Part shown: positions 15,842 to 25,108 of the stretch, in pieces
Layout: every line of letters begins with the position of its first letter
Position numbering within the stretch: position 1 is the first letter of the stretch
Assembly (NCBI RefSeq): GCF_003008615.1
Contig: NZ_CP027657.1
Span: forward strand, 1,798,001 to 1,862,000
Direction of reading: 5' to 3'
Length of the DNA: 64,000 nt
Origin: Pseudomonas mendocina
Lineage (GTDB): Bacteria; Pseudomonadota; Gammaproteobacteria; Pseudomonadales; Pseudomonadaceae
The notes under the pieces: generated by a model
What the model was told of the DNA's origin: nothing
The model's input: the letters and a program-made list of their open reading frames with translations, nothing else
The model's database searches: none
Translations under genes and position numbers: made by a program

Positions 15842-17458
15842 TCAGCCGAAACTGCGCGCCGAGCGACGAATCAGCAGAATCACCGGCAACAGACCGACCA
15901 ATACCAGCGTAAGGGCAGGCAGCGCAGCGCGCGCCCACTCACCCTCGCTGGTCATCTCGAATACCCGCACGGACAGGGTGTCCCAGCCGAAGGGGCGCAT
16001 CAGCAAGGTCGCCGGCATTTCCTTGAGCACGTCGACGAATACCAGCAGCGCGGCCGACAAGGTGCCCGGCAGCAAAAGTGGCAAGTACACCTTGAAGAAC
16101 AGCCCGAAACCGCCGACGCCCAGGCTCCGCGAAGCCTCGGGCAGGGATGGGCGGATCCGCGCCAGGCTGGTTTCCAGTGGCCCGAACGCCACCGCCATGA
16201 AACGTATCAGGTAGGCCACCAGCAGCGCCGCCAGGCTGCCCAGCAGCAGCGGCTTACCGGCGCCCCCCAATGCCGTGGACAGCGGAATCACCAGCTCGCG
16301 ATCCAGGAAACTGAACGCCAGCATGATCGCTACCGCCAGCACCGAGCCCGGCAATGCATAGCCGATGTTGCCCAGCGCCACACCGAAGCGCACACCGCGA
16401 TTCGGCGCCTGACGGCGGGCGAAGGCCAGCAGCATCGCCACGCTGACGGTGATCAGCGCCGCCATGCCGCCCAGGTACAGGGTATGCAGGATCAAACCGG
16501 CGTAACGCTCATCGAGATCGAAACGGCCGCGTTGCCAGAACCACGCCAGCAGTTGCAGCAACGGGATGACGAAGGCGCAAGCGAACACCAGACCGCACCA
16601 GGCACTGGCGGCGAAGGCCTTCCAGCCATGCAGGTGATACAGCGCCTTGCCTCTTGGCCGCTCGTTGGCCGGCCGCGCAGCGCCGCGGGCACGGCGCTCG
16701 CCGTAAAGCACCAGCGCGACGGCGAGCAGTAGCAAGCTGGCCAGTTGGGTGGCGCTGGTCAGGCTGTAGAAGCTGTACCAGGTCTTGTAGATGGCCGTGG
16801 TGAAGGTGTCGAAATTGAACACCGACACCGCGCCGAAATCGGCCAGGGTTTCCATGATCGCCAGCGCCAGACCGGCACCGATGGCCGGCCGCGCCATTGG
16901 CAAGGCCACACGCCAGAAAGCCTGCCAAGGGCTCTGCCCGAGCACTCGCGCCGCCTCCATCAGGCCCTTGCCCTGAGCCAGAAAGGCACCACGGGCAAGC
17001 AGGTAAACGTAGGGGTAGAACACCAGTACCAGGACGATGATCACGCCACCGGTCGAACGCACGCGCGGCAGCCGGAAGCCGCTGCCGAACCACTCGCGCA
17101 GCAGCGTCTGCACGGGACCTGCGAAATCCAGCAGGCCGACGAAGACGAAAGCCAGTACGTAGGCGGGAATGGCGAAGGGCAGCATCAGCGCCCAGTCCAG
17201 CCAGCGCCGACCGGGAAACTCGCAAAGGCTGGTGAGCCAGGCCAGGCTGACGCCGAGCAGGGTCACGCCGACACCAACACCGATCACCAGCGTCAGGGTA
17301 TTGCCGATCAGGCGGCCCATCTGCGTCTGCCACAGATGCGTCCAGATCTGCTGATCCACCTCATGCCAGCTCAGCAGCAGCACCGACAACGGCATCAGCA
17401 CCAGAACGGCGACGGCAAGGACGATGGGATACCAGCGACGCTGGACGGGATGCGGCAC
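15842..17458 (-). CDS. Iron(III) ABC transporter permease, FbpB/HitB type
   Basis: A 538-residue double-length inner-membrane permease with about 12 hydrophobic segments and two binding-protein-dependent transport motifs, one around residue 200 (EAARVLGQSPWQAFWRVALP) and one near residue 450 (EASRSLGVGGFGLFFKVYLP). The fused two-domain layout is typical of ferric-ion permeases. It lies 169 nt downstream of the binding protein on the same strand, separated by two strong hairpins. No ATPase gene is adjacent, so the energy subunit must be encoded elsewhere. Confidence 0.9.
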   Translation of the reverse strand: MPHPVQRRWYPIVLAVAVLVLMPLSVLLLSWHEVDQQIWTHLWQTQMGRLIGNTLTLVIGVGVGVTLLGVSLAWLTSLCEFPGRRWLDWALMLPFAIPAYVLAFVFVGLLDFAGPVQTLLREWFGSGFRLPRVRSTGGVIIVLVLVFYPYVYLLARGAFLAQGKGLMEAARVLGQSPWQAFWRVALPMARPAIGAGLALAIMETLADFGAVSVFNFDTFTTAIYKTWYSFYSLTSATQLASLLLLAVALVLYGERRARGAARPANERPRGKALYHLHGWKAFAASAWCGLVFACAFVIPLLQLLAWFWQRGRFDLDERYAGLILHTLYLGGMAALITVSVAMLLAFARRQAPNRGVRFGVALGNIGYALPGSVLAVAIMLAFSFLDRELVIPLSTALGGAGKPLLLGSLAALLVAYLIRFMAVAFGPLETSLARIRPSLPEASRSLGVGGFGLFFKVYLPLLLPGTLSAALLVFVDVLKEMPATLLMRPFGWDTLSVRVFEMTSEGEWARAALPALTLVLVGLLPVILLIRRSARSFG

Positions 17459-17483
17459 GCGGATTCCTCGACTACGGAAATGA

Positions 17484-17602
17484 CGACGCCCCGGCTAGGC
17501 GGGGCGTCGCAGTATAACGGCAGCGGCGTGGATCGCCGAAGGTACACCTTTAAGTCATACGATCGCGCGAGCTGAACCCTGCTGCTTTCAACGCAGCAGG
17601 GT
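17484..17602 (-). other. Two intercistronic hairpins between fbpA and fbpB
   Basis: CGACGCCCC/GGGGCGTCG at 17484-17509 and ACCCTGCTGC/GCAGCAGGGT at 17576-17602, both perfect stems. Neither has a clear T-run in the minus direction. They may protect the upstream fbpA message or attenuate readthrough, giving more binding protein than permease. Confidence 0.6.
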
Positions 17603-17627
17603 CGACACGCAGCAGATCGTTACGGAC

Positions 17628-18629
17628 TTACTGCCAGCCGGCGCGATCCATCAGCATGGTCGCTTCAGCCTGACGCTTGCCCGCCACTTCAGTAGCCACG
17701 GTGTCGGCCTTGAAAGTGCCCCAGGAAGCCACCTCAGCGGACGGTTTCACCGCAGGGTTGGCCGGATATTCCTGGTTGACGCCAGCGAAGATGCTCTGCG
17801 CTTCCGGGGTGGTCATCCACTCCAGCAGCTTCTTGGCCTGCTCGGCGTGCGGCGCATGCTTGGTCACACCGGCACCCGCCAGGTTGACGTGCACACCACG
17901 GTCAGCCTGATTCGGCCAGAACGGTTTCACCTTCAGGCCTGGGTTCTGCTTGTGCAGACGACCGTAGTAGTAGGTATTGGTGATGCCCACGTCGCATTGG
18001 CCCGCATCGATGGCCTGCAGCAATGCGGTGTCATCGGCAAACACGTCGGTGGCCAGGTTGTTCACCCAACCCTTGACGATTTCCTCGGTCTTTTCCGCGC
18101 CATGGGCTTCGATCAGGGTGGCGGTCAGCGACTGGTTGTAAACCTTCTTACTGGTACGCAGGCACAGACGGCCTTCCCAGTTCTTGTCGGCCAGCGCTTC
18201 GTAGGTGGACAGCTCCTCCGGCTTGACGCGCTCGGTGGAGTAGAAAATGGTGCGCGCACGCAGCGACAGGCCAGTCCAGCTGTCGGTGCTGGAACGATAC
18301 TGGGCGGGAATGTTGGCATCGATCACATCGGACTTGGTCGGCTGCAGCACGCCTTCCTGCTCGGCCTGCCAGAGGTTGCCGGCATCGACGGTGATCAGCA
18401 GGTCGGCCGGGGTGTTGGCGCCTTCGGCCTTGAGGCGGGCGATCAGCGGGGCTTCCTTGTCGGTGATGAACTTCACCTTGACCCCGGTCTTCTCGGTGTA
18501 GGCATCGAACACCGGCTTGATCAGCTCATCGATGCGGGCGGAGTAAACCACCACTTCATCAGCGGCCTGAACGGCGGAGGCCAGGGTGCCGAGAGTGAAT
18601 GCAGCGAGGAGCGCGTTACGAGCCTTCAT
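17628..18629 (-). CDS. Periplasmic iron(III)-binding protein, FbpA/HitA type
   Basis: A 333-residue ferric-binding protein with a signal peptide ([22 protein letters not shown]). The paired iron-ligand tyrosines are in [11 protein letters not shown], and [26 protein letters not shown] is the family N-terminus. It delivers Fe(III) to the permease encoded downstream. I looked for a Fur box before the gene and saw only a weak resemblance around 18660-18685. Confidence 0.9.
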   Translation of the reverse strand: MKARNALLAAFTLGTLASAVQAADEVVVYSARIDELIKPVFDAYTEKTGVKVKFITDKEAPLIARLKAEGANTPADLLITVDAGNLWQAEQEGVLQPTKSDVIDANIPAQYRSSTDSWTGLSLRARTIFYSTERVKPEELSTYEALADKNWEGRLCLRTSKKVYNQSLTATLIEAHGAEKTEEIVKGWVNNLATDVFADDTALLQAIDAGQCDVGITNTYYYGRLHKQNPGLKVKPFWPNQADRGVHVNLAGAGVTKHAPHAEQAKKLLEWMTTPEAQSIFAGVNQEYPANPAVKPSAEVASWGTFKADTVATEVAGKRQAEATMLMDRAGWQ

Positions 18630-18740
18630 GGGATCAGCCTCTTACGGATTGGCAAAGTGGCTGAATGGTAGTGAATGTTATTTGCCTTCTCAACGTAAAC
18701 AGCGAGACGAAACGCGCCAGTTATTACAAGTTGCGTCAGC

Positions 18741-19958
18741 TCAAGCGCGTGCCAGCTCCGGCAGATCACCGGAAAGTCCCAGCGCCTGACGCACGAACAG
18801 CGCCTTGGCTTCGGCCTGGCCGTCGACCAGATCGAGGCCGACGTTGCGCAGCAGACGCAGCGGCAGCGGGTCGGCCTGGAACAGACGCTGGAAGCCCTCC
18901 ATCGCCGCCATCATCGCCAGGTTATGCGGCATGCGCCGGCGCTCGAAACGGCTCAGCACGCGCTCCTCACTCAGGTTCTCGCCACGCTCCAGAGCATGCA
19001 GCAGCACTTCGGCCAGCACAGCAGCGTCGAGGAAGCCCAGGTTGACGCCCTGCCCGGCCAACGGATGGATGGTGTGCGCGGCATCGCCGACCAGCGCCAG
19101 CCCCGGCTCCACATAGCGTTTGGCATGGCGTTGGCGCAGCGGAATGCACAACCGGCGATCGGCATGCAGCACCTTGCCGAGGCGCGCCTCGAAAGCCTTG
19201 GTCAGTTCATGGCAAAAGGCTTCGTCGTCCAGTGTCATCAACCGTTCAGCCTCGACCGGCACGGTCGACCAGACGATCGAGCACCAATGCTCACCCGCCG
19301 GGCCATCAAGCGGCAGGAAGGCCAGCGGGCCATCGTCAGTGAATCGCTGCCAGGCCGTGGCCCGATGCGGACGCTCGCAACGCACGCTGGTAACGATGGC
19401 GTGATGCAGATAATCCCACTCACGTGTGGCGCATCCGGCCAGACGGCGTACCGCGGAGTTGGCGCCGTCAGCAGCCACCAGCAGCGGCGCGCGCAACTGG
19501 CGGCCATAGGTGAGAGTCAGCAGCCAGTCATCGCCACTGCGGCGCAACTGCTCCAGGCGCGCACCGGGCAACAGGCCGATCTGGCTATCGTGCAGGCGTT
19601 CGAGCAGCGCATCCTGCACCACGCGATTCTCGACGATATGGCCGAGCGTCTGTGCATGCACGCTGGCGGCGGCGAAGTGGATGCTGCCGGTACCGGAGCC
19701 ATCCCACACACGCATCTCACCATAGGGGCTGGCACGCCGCGCAACGATGCCATCCCAAGCACCCAGGCGTTCGAGGATGCGCTGACTGGCCATCGATAAC
19801 GCACTGACGCGCGGCTCGAACGGCGCCTGCCCATCGAACGGCGACACGCTCAGCGGACTGCCGTCGACGATAAGAATGTCCAGGCCGCAGTGCTCCAGCG
19901 CCAGGGCCAAGGTACTGCCGACCATACCGGCACCGACGATGATCAGATCCGCGCGCAT
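18741..19958 (-). CDS. FAD-dependent ubiquinone hydroxylase, UbiI/VisC type
   Basis: A 405-residue flavin monooxygenase of the UbiH/UbiF/UbiI/VisC family that hydroxylates the ubiquinone ring. Visible are the FAD dinucleotide motif GAGMVGSTLALALE at the N-terminus, VAADGANSAVR in the middle, and LVGDAAHTIHPLAGQGVNLGFLDA in the second FAD motif. AAGGAG lies 5 nt before the ATG. It follows a ubiH-like gene on the same strand across a short repeat. The order ubiH then this gene matches PA5223-PA5221, where the second is called UbiI. Which ring carbon it acts on is inferred from that order. Confidence 0.83.
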   Translation of the reverse strand: MRADLIIVGAGMVGSTLALALEHCGLDILIVDGSPLSVSPFDGQAPFEPRVSALSMASQRILERLGAWDGIVARRASPYGEMRVWDGSGTGSIHFAAASVHAQTLGHIVENRVVQDALLERLHDSQIGLLPGARLEQLRRSGDDWLLTLTYGRQLRAPLLVAADGANSAVRRLAGCATREWDYLHHAIVTSVRCERPHRATAWQRFTDDGPLAFLPLDGPAGEHWCSIVWSTVPVEAERLMTLDDEAFCHELTKAFEARLGKVLHADRRLCIPLRQRHAKRYVEPGLALVGDAAHTIHPLAGQGVNLGFLDAAVLAEVLLHALERGENLSEERVLSRFERRRMPHNLAMMAAMEGFQRLFQADPLPLRLLRNVGLDLVDGQAEAKALFVRQALGLSGDLPELARA

Positions 19959-19973
19959 ATCACTCCTTAAACC

Positions 19974-20026
19974 CTAGGGTGCCTGCGCACCATGGCTTCC
20001 GGTTGGTGCGCACAGCGCACCCTACT
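19974..20026. repeat. GTAGGGTGC-type palindrome between two ubi genes
   Basis: CTAGGGTGCCTGCGCACC is faced by GGTGCGCACAGCGCACCCTA, the same class as at 7370 and 44652. It sits in the 75-nt intercistronic gap. Confidence 0.55.
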
Positions 20027-20033
20027 GGGCTGG

Positions 20034-21218
20034 TCATAAATTACGGGTTCCCATGCCCATCGCCTGCCGCGCGAACCAGCGCTTGGCCGGCGGCAGCAGG
20101 TCGAGTCCGAGCAGGCCAAGATTACGCCCTGCGGTCAGCAGCGGCTGAGCGTTGCTGAACAGGCGCGTTACCTGATCGGAGAAGCCGACGGTCATGTGCT
20201 GATCGAGCTGCTGCCGCTGCTGATAACGCTGCAACGTGGCGAAATCGCCCAGGAGCGCATCGCTGTCGGTCAGTACCTCGGCCAGTGCCAGGGTATCGCG
20301 CAACGACAGGTTGTAGCCCTGACCGGCGATGGGATGCAAGCTGTGCGCGGCATTACCCAACACCACCAGATGCGGTCGCACCTGCTCCTGCGCCTCGACC
20401 AGGCTCAGCGGGTAAAGATGGCGCGCGCCGACCTGCTGCAAGGCGCCCAGGCGATAGCCGAATGCTTGCTGCAACTCGCAGAGAAAACTGGCCTCGCTGA
20501 CGCGCAACAGGCGCTCGGCATCAGCCTCGGCGCGTGTCCAGACCAATGCACAGCGGTTGTCGCTCAAGGGCAGCAACGCCATCGGGCCGTCATCGGTAAA
20601 ACGCTCGAAGGCCTGACCGCGATGCGCCTCGAGCGGGCTCACGTTGGCGATCAGCGCACTCTGTCCATAGGGCTTGATGCTGACGCCGATACCCAGTTGC
20701 TCACGCAGGCCGGAACGCCCACCGTCGGCGAGAATCGCCAGGTCGCAGTCGGTACTGGTTTCGTCGTTCAACGTCAGGCGGTAACCGTCCTCCAGACGCT
20801 GCATCGCGACCACCTCGGCCGGACAGCGCCACTCGATCACATCCTGATCCAGCGCCTGCCACAGGCAGTGGCCGATCCAGGCGTTCTCCACCACGTAGCC
20901 AAGCGCCGGCACGCCCTCCTCGATGGCTTGCAAGCGCGTGGCGCCGAAGCGGCCGCGGTCGGAAACGTGGATCTGCTGAATCGGCTCGGCGCGCTGGGCA
21001 ATGCTTTGCCAAAGGCCCATACGCTCGTAGATCAGCCGGCTGCCATAGGACAGCGCGGTGGAGCGGGCGTCATAACTGGGCTGGTATTCGCTGCCCGGCG
21101 CGAAGGGCTCGATCAGGGCGATACGCCAGCCACGCTGGCGTGCCGTGTCCTGCAGGGCCAACGCCAGGCTGGCACCGACCAGGCCACCGCCGATTATGGC
21201 CAGCTGTACGCGTGACAT
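20034..21218 (-). CDS. ubiH: 2-octaprenyl-6-methoxyphenyl hydroxylase, UbiH
   Basis: A 394-residue flavin monooxygenase of ubiquinone biosynthesis. It has the N-terminal GGGLVGASLALALQ dinucleotide motif, LAILADGGRSGLREQLGI, and LVVLGNAAHSLHPIAGQGYNLSLRDT. The Asn in GNAAHS in place of the usual Asp (GDAAH) is typical of UbiH. The gene starts 4 nt after the pepP stop, so pepP-ubiH is translationally close and likely co-transcribed with ygfB upstream, the same arrangement as ygfB-pepP-ubiH in E. coli. Confidence 0.88.
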   Translation of the reverse strand: MSRVQLAIIGGGLVGASLALALQDTARQRGWRIALIEPFAPGSEYQPSYDARSTALSYGSRLIYERMGLWQSIAQRAEPIQQIHVSDRGRFGATRLQAIEEGVPALGYVVENAWIGHCLWQALDQDVIEWRCPAEVVAMQRLEDGYRLTLNDETSTDCDLAILADGGRSGLREQLGIGVSIKPYGQSALIANVSPLEAHRGQAFERFTDDGPMALLPLSDNRCALVWTRAEADAERLLRVSEASFLCELQQAFGYRLGALQQVGARHLYPLSLVEAQEQVRPHLVVLGNAAHSLHPIAGQGYNLSLRDTLALAEVLTDSDALLGDFATLQRYQQRQQLDQHMTVGFSDQVTRLFSNAQPLLTAGRNLGLLGLDLLPPAKRWFARQAMGMGTRNL

Positions 21219-21222
21219 GGGC

Positions 21223-22557
21223 TCAAGCCGCCTCGCTACGCGCGGCAGCCATCAACGCCTCGATTTCTGCGACCGACTTGGGCACACCGCCCGTAAGAAT
21301 CTCGCAGCCCTTCTTGGTCACCACCACGTCGTCCTCGATACGCACACCGATGCCGCGCCACTTCTTGGCGACCTGGTCGTTGTCGGGGGCGATATAGATG
21401 CCCGGCTCGACCGTCATCGCCATGCCCGGTTCGAGCACGCGCCACTCGCCACCCACCTTGTAGTCGCCGACATCGTGCACGTCCATGCCCAACCAGTGGC
21501 CGGCGCGATGCATGTAAAAGGGTTTGTAGGCTTCGCTGGCGATCAGCTCGTCGACATCGCCGTCGAGCAGGCCCAGCTCCACCAGCCCGGCAGTGATCAC
21601 GCGCACGGTGGCTTCGTGGGCTTCGTTCCAGTGCTTGCCTGGAGCGATGAACTTGAACGCCTCCTCGTTGGCCTTGAGCACCAGCTCGTAGATGGCCTTC
21701 TGCTCGGGCGAGAACTTGCCGCTGACCGGGAAGGTGCGGGTGATGTCGCTGGCGTAGCAGTCGATCTCGCAACCGGCATCGATCAGCACCAGGTCACCGT
21801 CCTTGAGCGCCGCATCGTTCTCGCGGTAGTGCAGGATGCAGGCATTGCGGCCGGCCGCGACGATGCTGCCATAGGCCGGCATCTTCGCCCCGCCCTTGCG
21901 GAACTCGTAATCCAGCTCGGCTTCGAGGTGATACTCGAACAGGCCGGCGCGGCTCGCCTGCATGGCGCGGATGTGGGCGCGCGCACTGATCTCGGCAGCC
22001 TCTTTCATCACCTTCACCTCGGCAGCCGACTTGTACAGGCGCATGTCGTGCAGCAGGTGGTTGAGAGCGACGAATTCGTTCGGCGGCGTCGCACCCTGAC
22101 GGGCCTTGGCGCGGATGTGGTTGACCCACTCCATGAGTCGATGATCGAACTCCTGGTTGCAGCCAATGGCGTAATAGACGCGCTCGCGGCCTTCGATCAG
22201 TCCAGGAAGAATGTCGTCGATATCGCCGATGGGAAAGGCATCGTCGGCGCCGAAAGTCTTGATCGCACCGTCCTGACCGGCGCGCAGGCCATCCCACAAC
22301 TCGCGCTCCGGGTCACGCTCACGGCAGAACAGCACGTACTCGCCATGCTCACGGCCGGGGATCAGCGCCATCACCGCCTCGGGCTCGGGGAAGCCGGTGA
22401 GGTACTGGAAGTCACTATCCTGACGGTAGACATGCTCGACGTCGCGGTTACGGATGTACACCGGCGCCGCCGGCAGGATGGCGATGCTGTTGGGTTCCAT
22501 CTGCGCCATCAGCGCCTTGCGCCGACGGGCATATTCGGACTTGGGGATGCTGATCAC
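21223..22557 (-). CDS. pepP: Xaa-Pro aminopeptidase P
   Basis: A 444-residue M24B metallopeptidase that removes an N-terminal residue before proline. The N-terminal AMP_N domain covers about residues 1-170. Dimanganese ligands are visible in LIDAGCEIDCYASDITRTFPVSG, the HRAGHWLGMDVHD stretch, MTVEPGIYI and VRIEDDVVVT. It lies between ygfB (19-nt gap) and ubiH (4-nt gap) in one operon. Confidence 0.95.
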   Translation of the reverse strand: MISIPKSEYARRRKALMAQMEPNSIAILPAAPVYIRNRDVEHVYRQDSDFQYLTGFPEPEAVMALIPGREHGEYVLFCRERDPERELWDGLRAGQDGAIKTFGADDAFPIGDIDDILPGLIEGRERVYYAIGCNQEFDHRLMEWVNHIRAKARQGATPPNEFVALNHLLHDMRLYKSAAEVKVMKEAAEISARAHIRAMQASRAGLFEYHLEAELDYEFRKGGAKMPAYGSIVAAGRNACILHYRENDAALKDGDLVLIDAGCEIDCYASDITRTFPVSGKFSPEQKAIYELVLKANEEAFKFIAPGKHWNEAHEATVRVITAGLVELGLLDGDVDELIASEAYKPFYMHRAGHWLGMDVHDVGDYKVGGEWRVLEPGMAMTVEPGIYIAPDNDQVAKKWRGIGVRIEDDVVVTKKGCEILTGGVPKSVAEIEALMAAARSEAA

Positions 22558-22576
22558 GGCAGGCTCCGGCGAAGAA

Positions 22577-23131
22577 TCAGTGCAGGGACGGTTTGGCGGC
22601 AGGCGCAGCGGGTTTGGCGCATTCGGTGAACAGCAGCAGCGGCGCGACCCGCAGATACTCCATCACCTCCATGTAGTCGCTCTCGCCATCCTCGGACTCC
22701 TCCAGGCCGCTCTGTACCTGAGCGATGGCCGAGAGATCCTGCAACACTTCCATGGCTTCGGCGCTCAGCGCGCCATCGCGAGCAGTCAGACCGAAACCAC
22801 CGAGAAAGCCCTGGCACCACTGGCCCAGAGCTGCTGCACGCTGCGCCAGCGGGGTTTCGTCGTCCGGCAGCAACAGCACCACGGTGATGTCTTCACCGCA
22901 CAGCTCGCCCTTGACCATCTCCTGCAGACCGATCAGCGCCTGACGCACGTTGTCCTGCGGCTCGCCGCCGAGCAGGTCGGCGGCATCGAGCAGCCAGGCA
23001 TCGGCGTCGAAGCCGGCGCCCGCACAGCTGCGACCGAGCAGCAGGCCATGCAGTTCGGCGGGGGAAACGGAATGCCCGGCGCTATTCAAAAGAGCGGCGA
23101 AGGCGGCGTAGGGAGAGCTTGGAATCGACAT
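22577..23131 (-). CDS. UPF0149/YgfB family protein
   Basis: A 184-residue alpha-helical protein of the YecA/YgfB family ([29 protein letters not shown]). Family members are small helical adaptors; in P. aeruginosa YgfB was reported to affect AlpA-dependent control and beta-lactam tolerance. It is the first gene of the ygfB-pepP-ubiH operon and is divergent from the zapA pair. No catalytic residues are recognisable. Confidence 0.85.
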   Translation of the reverse strand: MSIPSSPYAAFAALLNSAGHSVSPAELHGLLLGRSCAGAGFDADAWLLDAADLLGGEPQDNVRQALIGLQEMVKGELCGEDITVVLLLPDDETPLAQRAAALGQWCQGFLGGFGLTARDGALSAEAMEVLQDLSAIAQVQSGLEESEDGESDYMEVMEYLRVAPLLLFTECAKPAAPAAKPSLH

Positions 23132-23263
23132 AGATAGCTAGGCGCCAGGCGGCGCAATCTCTAGAATGGAGGCCTCGTATCCTAGCACCGGCAGACGCGG
23201 CAAGACCATCCGAGGCCGCCGGAGTGATGACATCATCTGCATCACACCACTGCCATCCGTGGT

Positions 23264-23292
23264 TTGACCCCTCACCGGGACAGGCCTATATA
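23264..23292 (+). promoter_or_regulatory. Sigma-70-like promoter for the zapA pair
   Basis: TTGACC (23264-23269), 17 nt, then TATATA (23287-23292), about 33 nt before the first start codon. Confidence 0.55.
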
Positions 23293-23324
23293 GTCCAGCC
23301 ATTCCCTCCCCATAGCGAGAGCCC

Positions 23325-23534
23325 ATGGAAGACGCCGATTTGCACGCATTGACCGCCAAGCTGGAGCTCCTGATCCAGCGTGTCGAGCAGCTAAAGGCTC
23401 ACAACCGACTCCTGCTGGCGAATGAACAGGCCTGGCGCGAGGAACGCGCCCATCTGATCGAAAAGAACGAATTGGCTCGGCACAAGGTCGAATCGATGAT
23501 TTCGCGCCTTAAAGCCCTGGAGCAGGACTCATGA
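23325..23534 (+). CDS. Small coiled-coil protein (TIGR02449 / ZapB-like)
   Basis: A 69-residue protein that is almost entirely a heptad-patterned helix (LHALTAKLELLIQRVEQLK, then VESMISRLKALE). It resembles the TIGR02449 family found before zapA in gammaproteobacteria and has the look of ZapB, a division-ring coiled coil. Its stop overlaps the zapA start by 4 bp (ATGA). A division role is inferred from the pairing. Confidence 0.75.
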   Translation: MEDADLHALTAKLELLIQRVEQLKAHNRLLLANEQAWREERAHLIEKNELARHKVESMISRLKALEQDS

Positions 23535-23836
23535 CCCAGTCGAACACCGTGACCGTCCACATTCTGGACAAAGAATATTGCATCGCCTGCCCGCAGGACG
23601 AACGCGCCAACCTGGAAAGTGCTGCCCGCTACCTGGACGGCAAGATGCGTGAGATTCGCACCAGCGGCAAAGTGATCGGTGCCGACCGCGTCGCCGTGAT
23701 GGCGGCGCTGAACATCACCCACGACCTGCTGCACAAGCAGCAACGCCTGGATCAGGACGCCAGCTCCACCCGCCAGCAGGTTCGTGACCTGCTTGATCGC
23801 GTCGACCATGCATTGACCGACGACTCGAGTTCCTGA
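23531..23836 (+). CDS. zapA: Cell division protein ZapA
   Basis: A 101-residue protein that bundles FtsZ filaments. It has the ZapA N-terminal domain (VTVHILDKEYCIACPQDERANLESAARYLD) and the C-terminal coiled coil (HDLLHKQQRLDQDASSTRQQVRDLLDRVD). It precedes 6S RNA and the 5-FCL gene, the classic zapA-ssrS-ygfA order. Confidence 0.93.
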   Translation: MTQSNTVTVHILDKEYCIACPQDERANLESAARYLDGKMREIRTSGKVIGADRVAVMAALNITHDLLHKQQRLDQDASSTRQQVRDLLDRVDHALTDDSSS

Positions 23837-23904
23837 GCGCCGTCATGCCTGCCAGTTCGTCGCAGGCCGCCCCCAAGGGGGTCTATTCAGGTATACTGGG
23901 CGCA

Positions 23905-24068
23905 ACTTCCTGGGGTGTGCGCCAGTCGGTGATGTCCCTGAGCCGATACGCACAACCACGGGGGTTGCAAGTTGGGGCCGGTGTGCATGTCCGCCTGACG
24001 GAAAGCCTTAACGCCTCCTGCAACCTCCACCTTGAACTTTCGGGTTCAAGGGCTAAACCGACAGCGGC
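23905..24068 (+). ncRNA. ssrS: 6S RNA
   Basis: Located between zapA and the 5-formyltetrahydrofolate cyclo-ligase gene, as in most gammaproteobacteria. The sequence matches Pseudomonas 6S RNA from memory in several blocks (GGTGATGTCCCTGAGCCGATA, GTGTGCATGTCCGCCTGACGG, CTTGAACTTTCGGGTTCAAGGGC). The 5' and 3' parts pair around a large central bubble that mimics an open promoter and traps sigma-70 RNA polymerase. A TATACT -10 box lies at 23892-23897, setting the start near 23905; the 3' end is approximate. Confidence 0.9.
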
Positions 24069-24137
24069 ACGCCGGGAAGTCATCTTTTCCAGCAGTGATC
24101 TGCCACACTGCTACCCGCCTCGCCCAAGCCTCATCTC

Positions 24138-24734
24138 ATGACTACGCCAGCCACTCTCAGTCGCCCGCAATTGCGCCGCGTGCTGCGTCAGCGCCGCCGT
24201 GCGCTCAGTCGCAGTCAGCAACGCCTGGCCACACGCAACCTGTATCGCCAACTGGCGCAAAGCCCACAGTTTCGCCGCGCCAGGCATATCGCACTGTATC
24301 TGCCCACCGACGGCGAGATCGATCCGCAGCCGCTACTGGCCGCTGCGCAAAAGCGCGGCAAGCGTATCTACCTGCCAGTGCTCAGCGCCTGGCCGCGCAC
24401 CAAGATGGTGTTCCAGCACGTTGCCCGGCACGAAAAGCTGGCGCGCAATCGCTTTCGTATCCTTGAGCCACGCCCGCAGCCCAAGCGTCAACGCAAGGTC
24501 TGGGCACTGGATCTGGTGTTGTTGCCACTGGTCGGTTTCGATGACCGCGGCGGGCGCCTGGGCATGGGCGGCGGGTTCTACGACCGCAGCCTGGCCTACC
24601 TGCATAGGCGCAAAAATTGGCACATGCCGACACTGCTGGGCCTGGCGCACGAATGTCAGCGCGTCGATGAACTGGCGATGGCCAACTGGGACGTACCGTT
24701 GCAGGCTACGGTGACGGACAAGAAGTGGTATTGA
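24138..24734 (+). CDS. 5-formyltetrahydrofolate cyclo-ligase
   Basis: A 198-residue enzyme that converts 5-formyl-THF to 5,10-methenyl-THF with ATP. Motifs are RRALSRSQQ at the N-terminus, YLPTDGEIDPQPLL, and the phosphate-binding DLVLLPLVGFDDRGGRLGMGGGFYDR near the C-terminus. It follows 6S RNA and is the ygfA homologue; the two may be read from one transcript. Confidence 0.95.
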   Translation: MTTPATLSRPQLRRVLRQRRRALSRSQQRLATRNLYRQLAQSPQFRRARHIALYLPTDGEIDPQPLLAAAQKRGKRIYLPVLSAWPRTKMVFQHVARHEKLARNRFRILEPRPQPKRQRKVWALDLVLLPLVGFDDRGGRLGMGGGFYDRSLAYLHRRKNWHMPTLLGLAHECQRVDELAMANWDVPLQATVTDKKWY

Positions 24735-24782
24735 GTCGAGAGATGCGGCACCGCGCTCCTTGCGGCGCTTGGAATCGCTGAA

Positions 24783-24914
24783 TCAGGGCTGCTGCGTTAC
24801 ATTGATCGGAGCGTCGCTCTGGCGCTCCCACAAGCTCTGGGTGTAACCCGTGGTAACCACGCCCAGACTGAACAGTACGACGAGAACCCACAAAAGATCT
24901 GGTTTGCGTTTCAT
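24783..24914 (-). CDS. 43-residue single-pass membrane protein
   Basis: A short gene on the minus strand starting MKRKPDLLWVLVVLFSLGVV, with a positively charged head and one hydrophobic helix (about residues 7-22), then TTGYTQSLWERQ and a polar tail. A strong GGGAGG lies 7 nt before the ATG. I recall near-identical small hypothetical proteins next to the EVE/5-FCL genes in other pseudomonads, which argues it is real. It is convergent with the 5-FCL gene and divergent from the EVE gene. Function unknown; part of its 3' region overlaps a REP-like GGGAGCGCCAGAGCG sequence. Confidence 0.75.
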   Translation of the reverse strand: MKRKPDLLWVLVVLFSLGVVTTGYTQSLWERQSDAPINVTQQP

Positions 24915-25108
24915 CTATTGCCTCCCCCTTCAAGGCAATGCGCGCGTTGGTCGCGCGTTATTGTTGTATGCAATACGGCGACGCCAAGCGTTAAGCCGGG
25001 CATTTTCCGTCAGTGCAGAGCGCTGTGCAATTTCCGACGCCAACCGGCCGTCGGAGATCCCCCTCAAACGAGCGTCCGTTTACGGACAGACCTGCAGGAG
25101 CAAAGTTC

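Noticed and set aside
18640..18700. Fur box upstream of fbpA
   Set aside because: The best alignment to the 19-bp consensus is only about half of the positions, no better than expected in AT-richer intergenic DNA.
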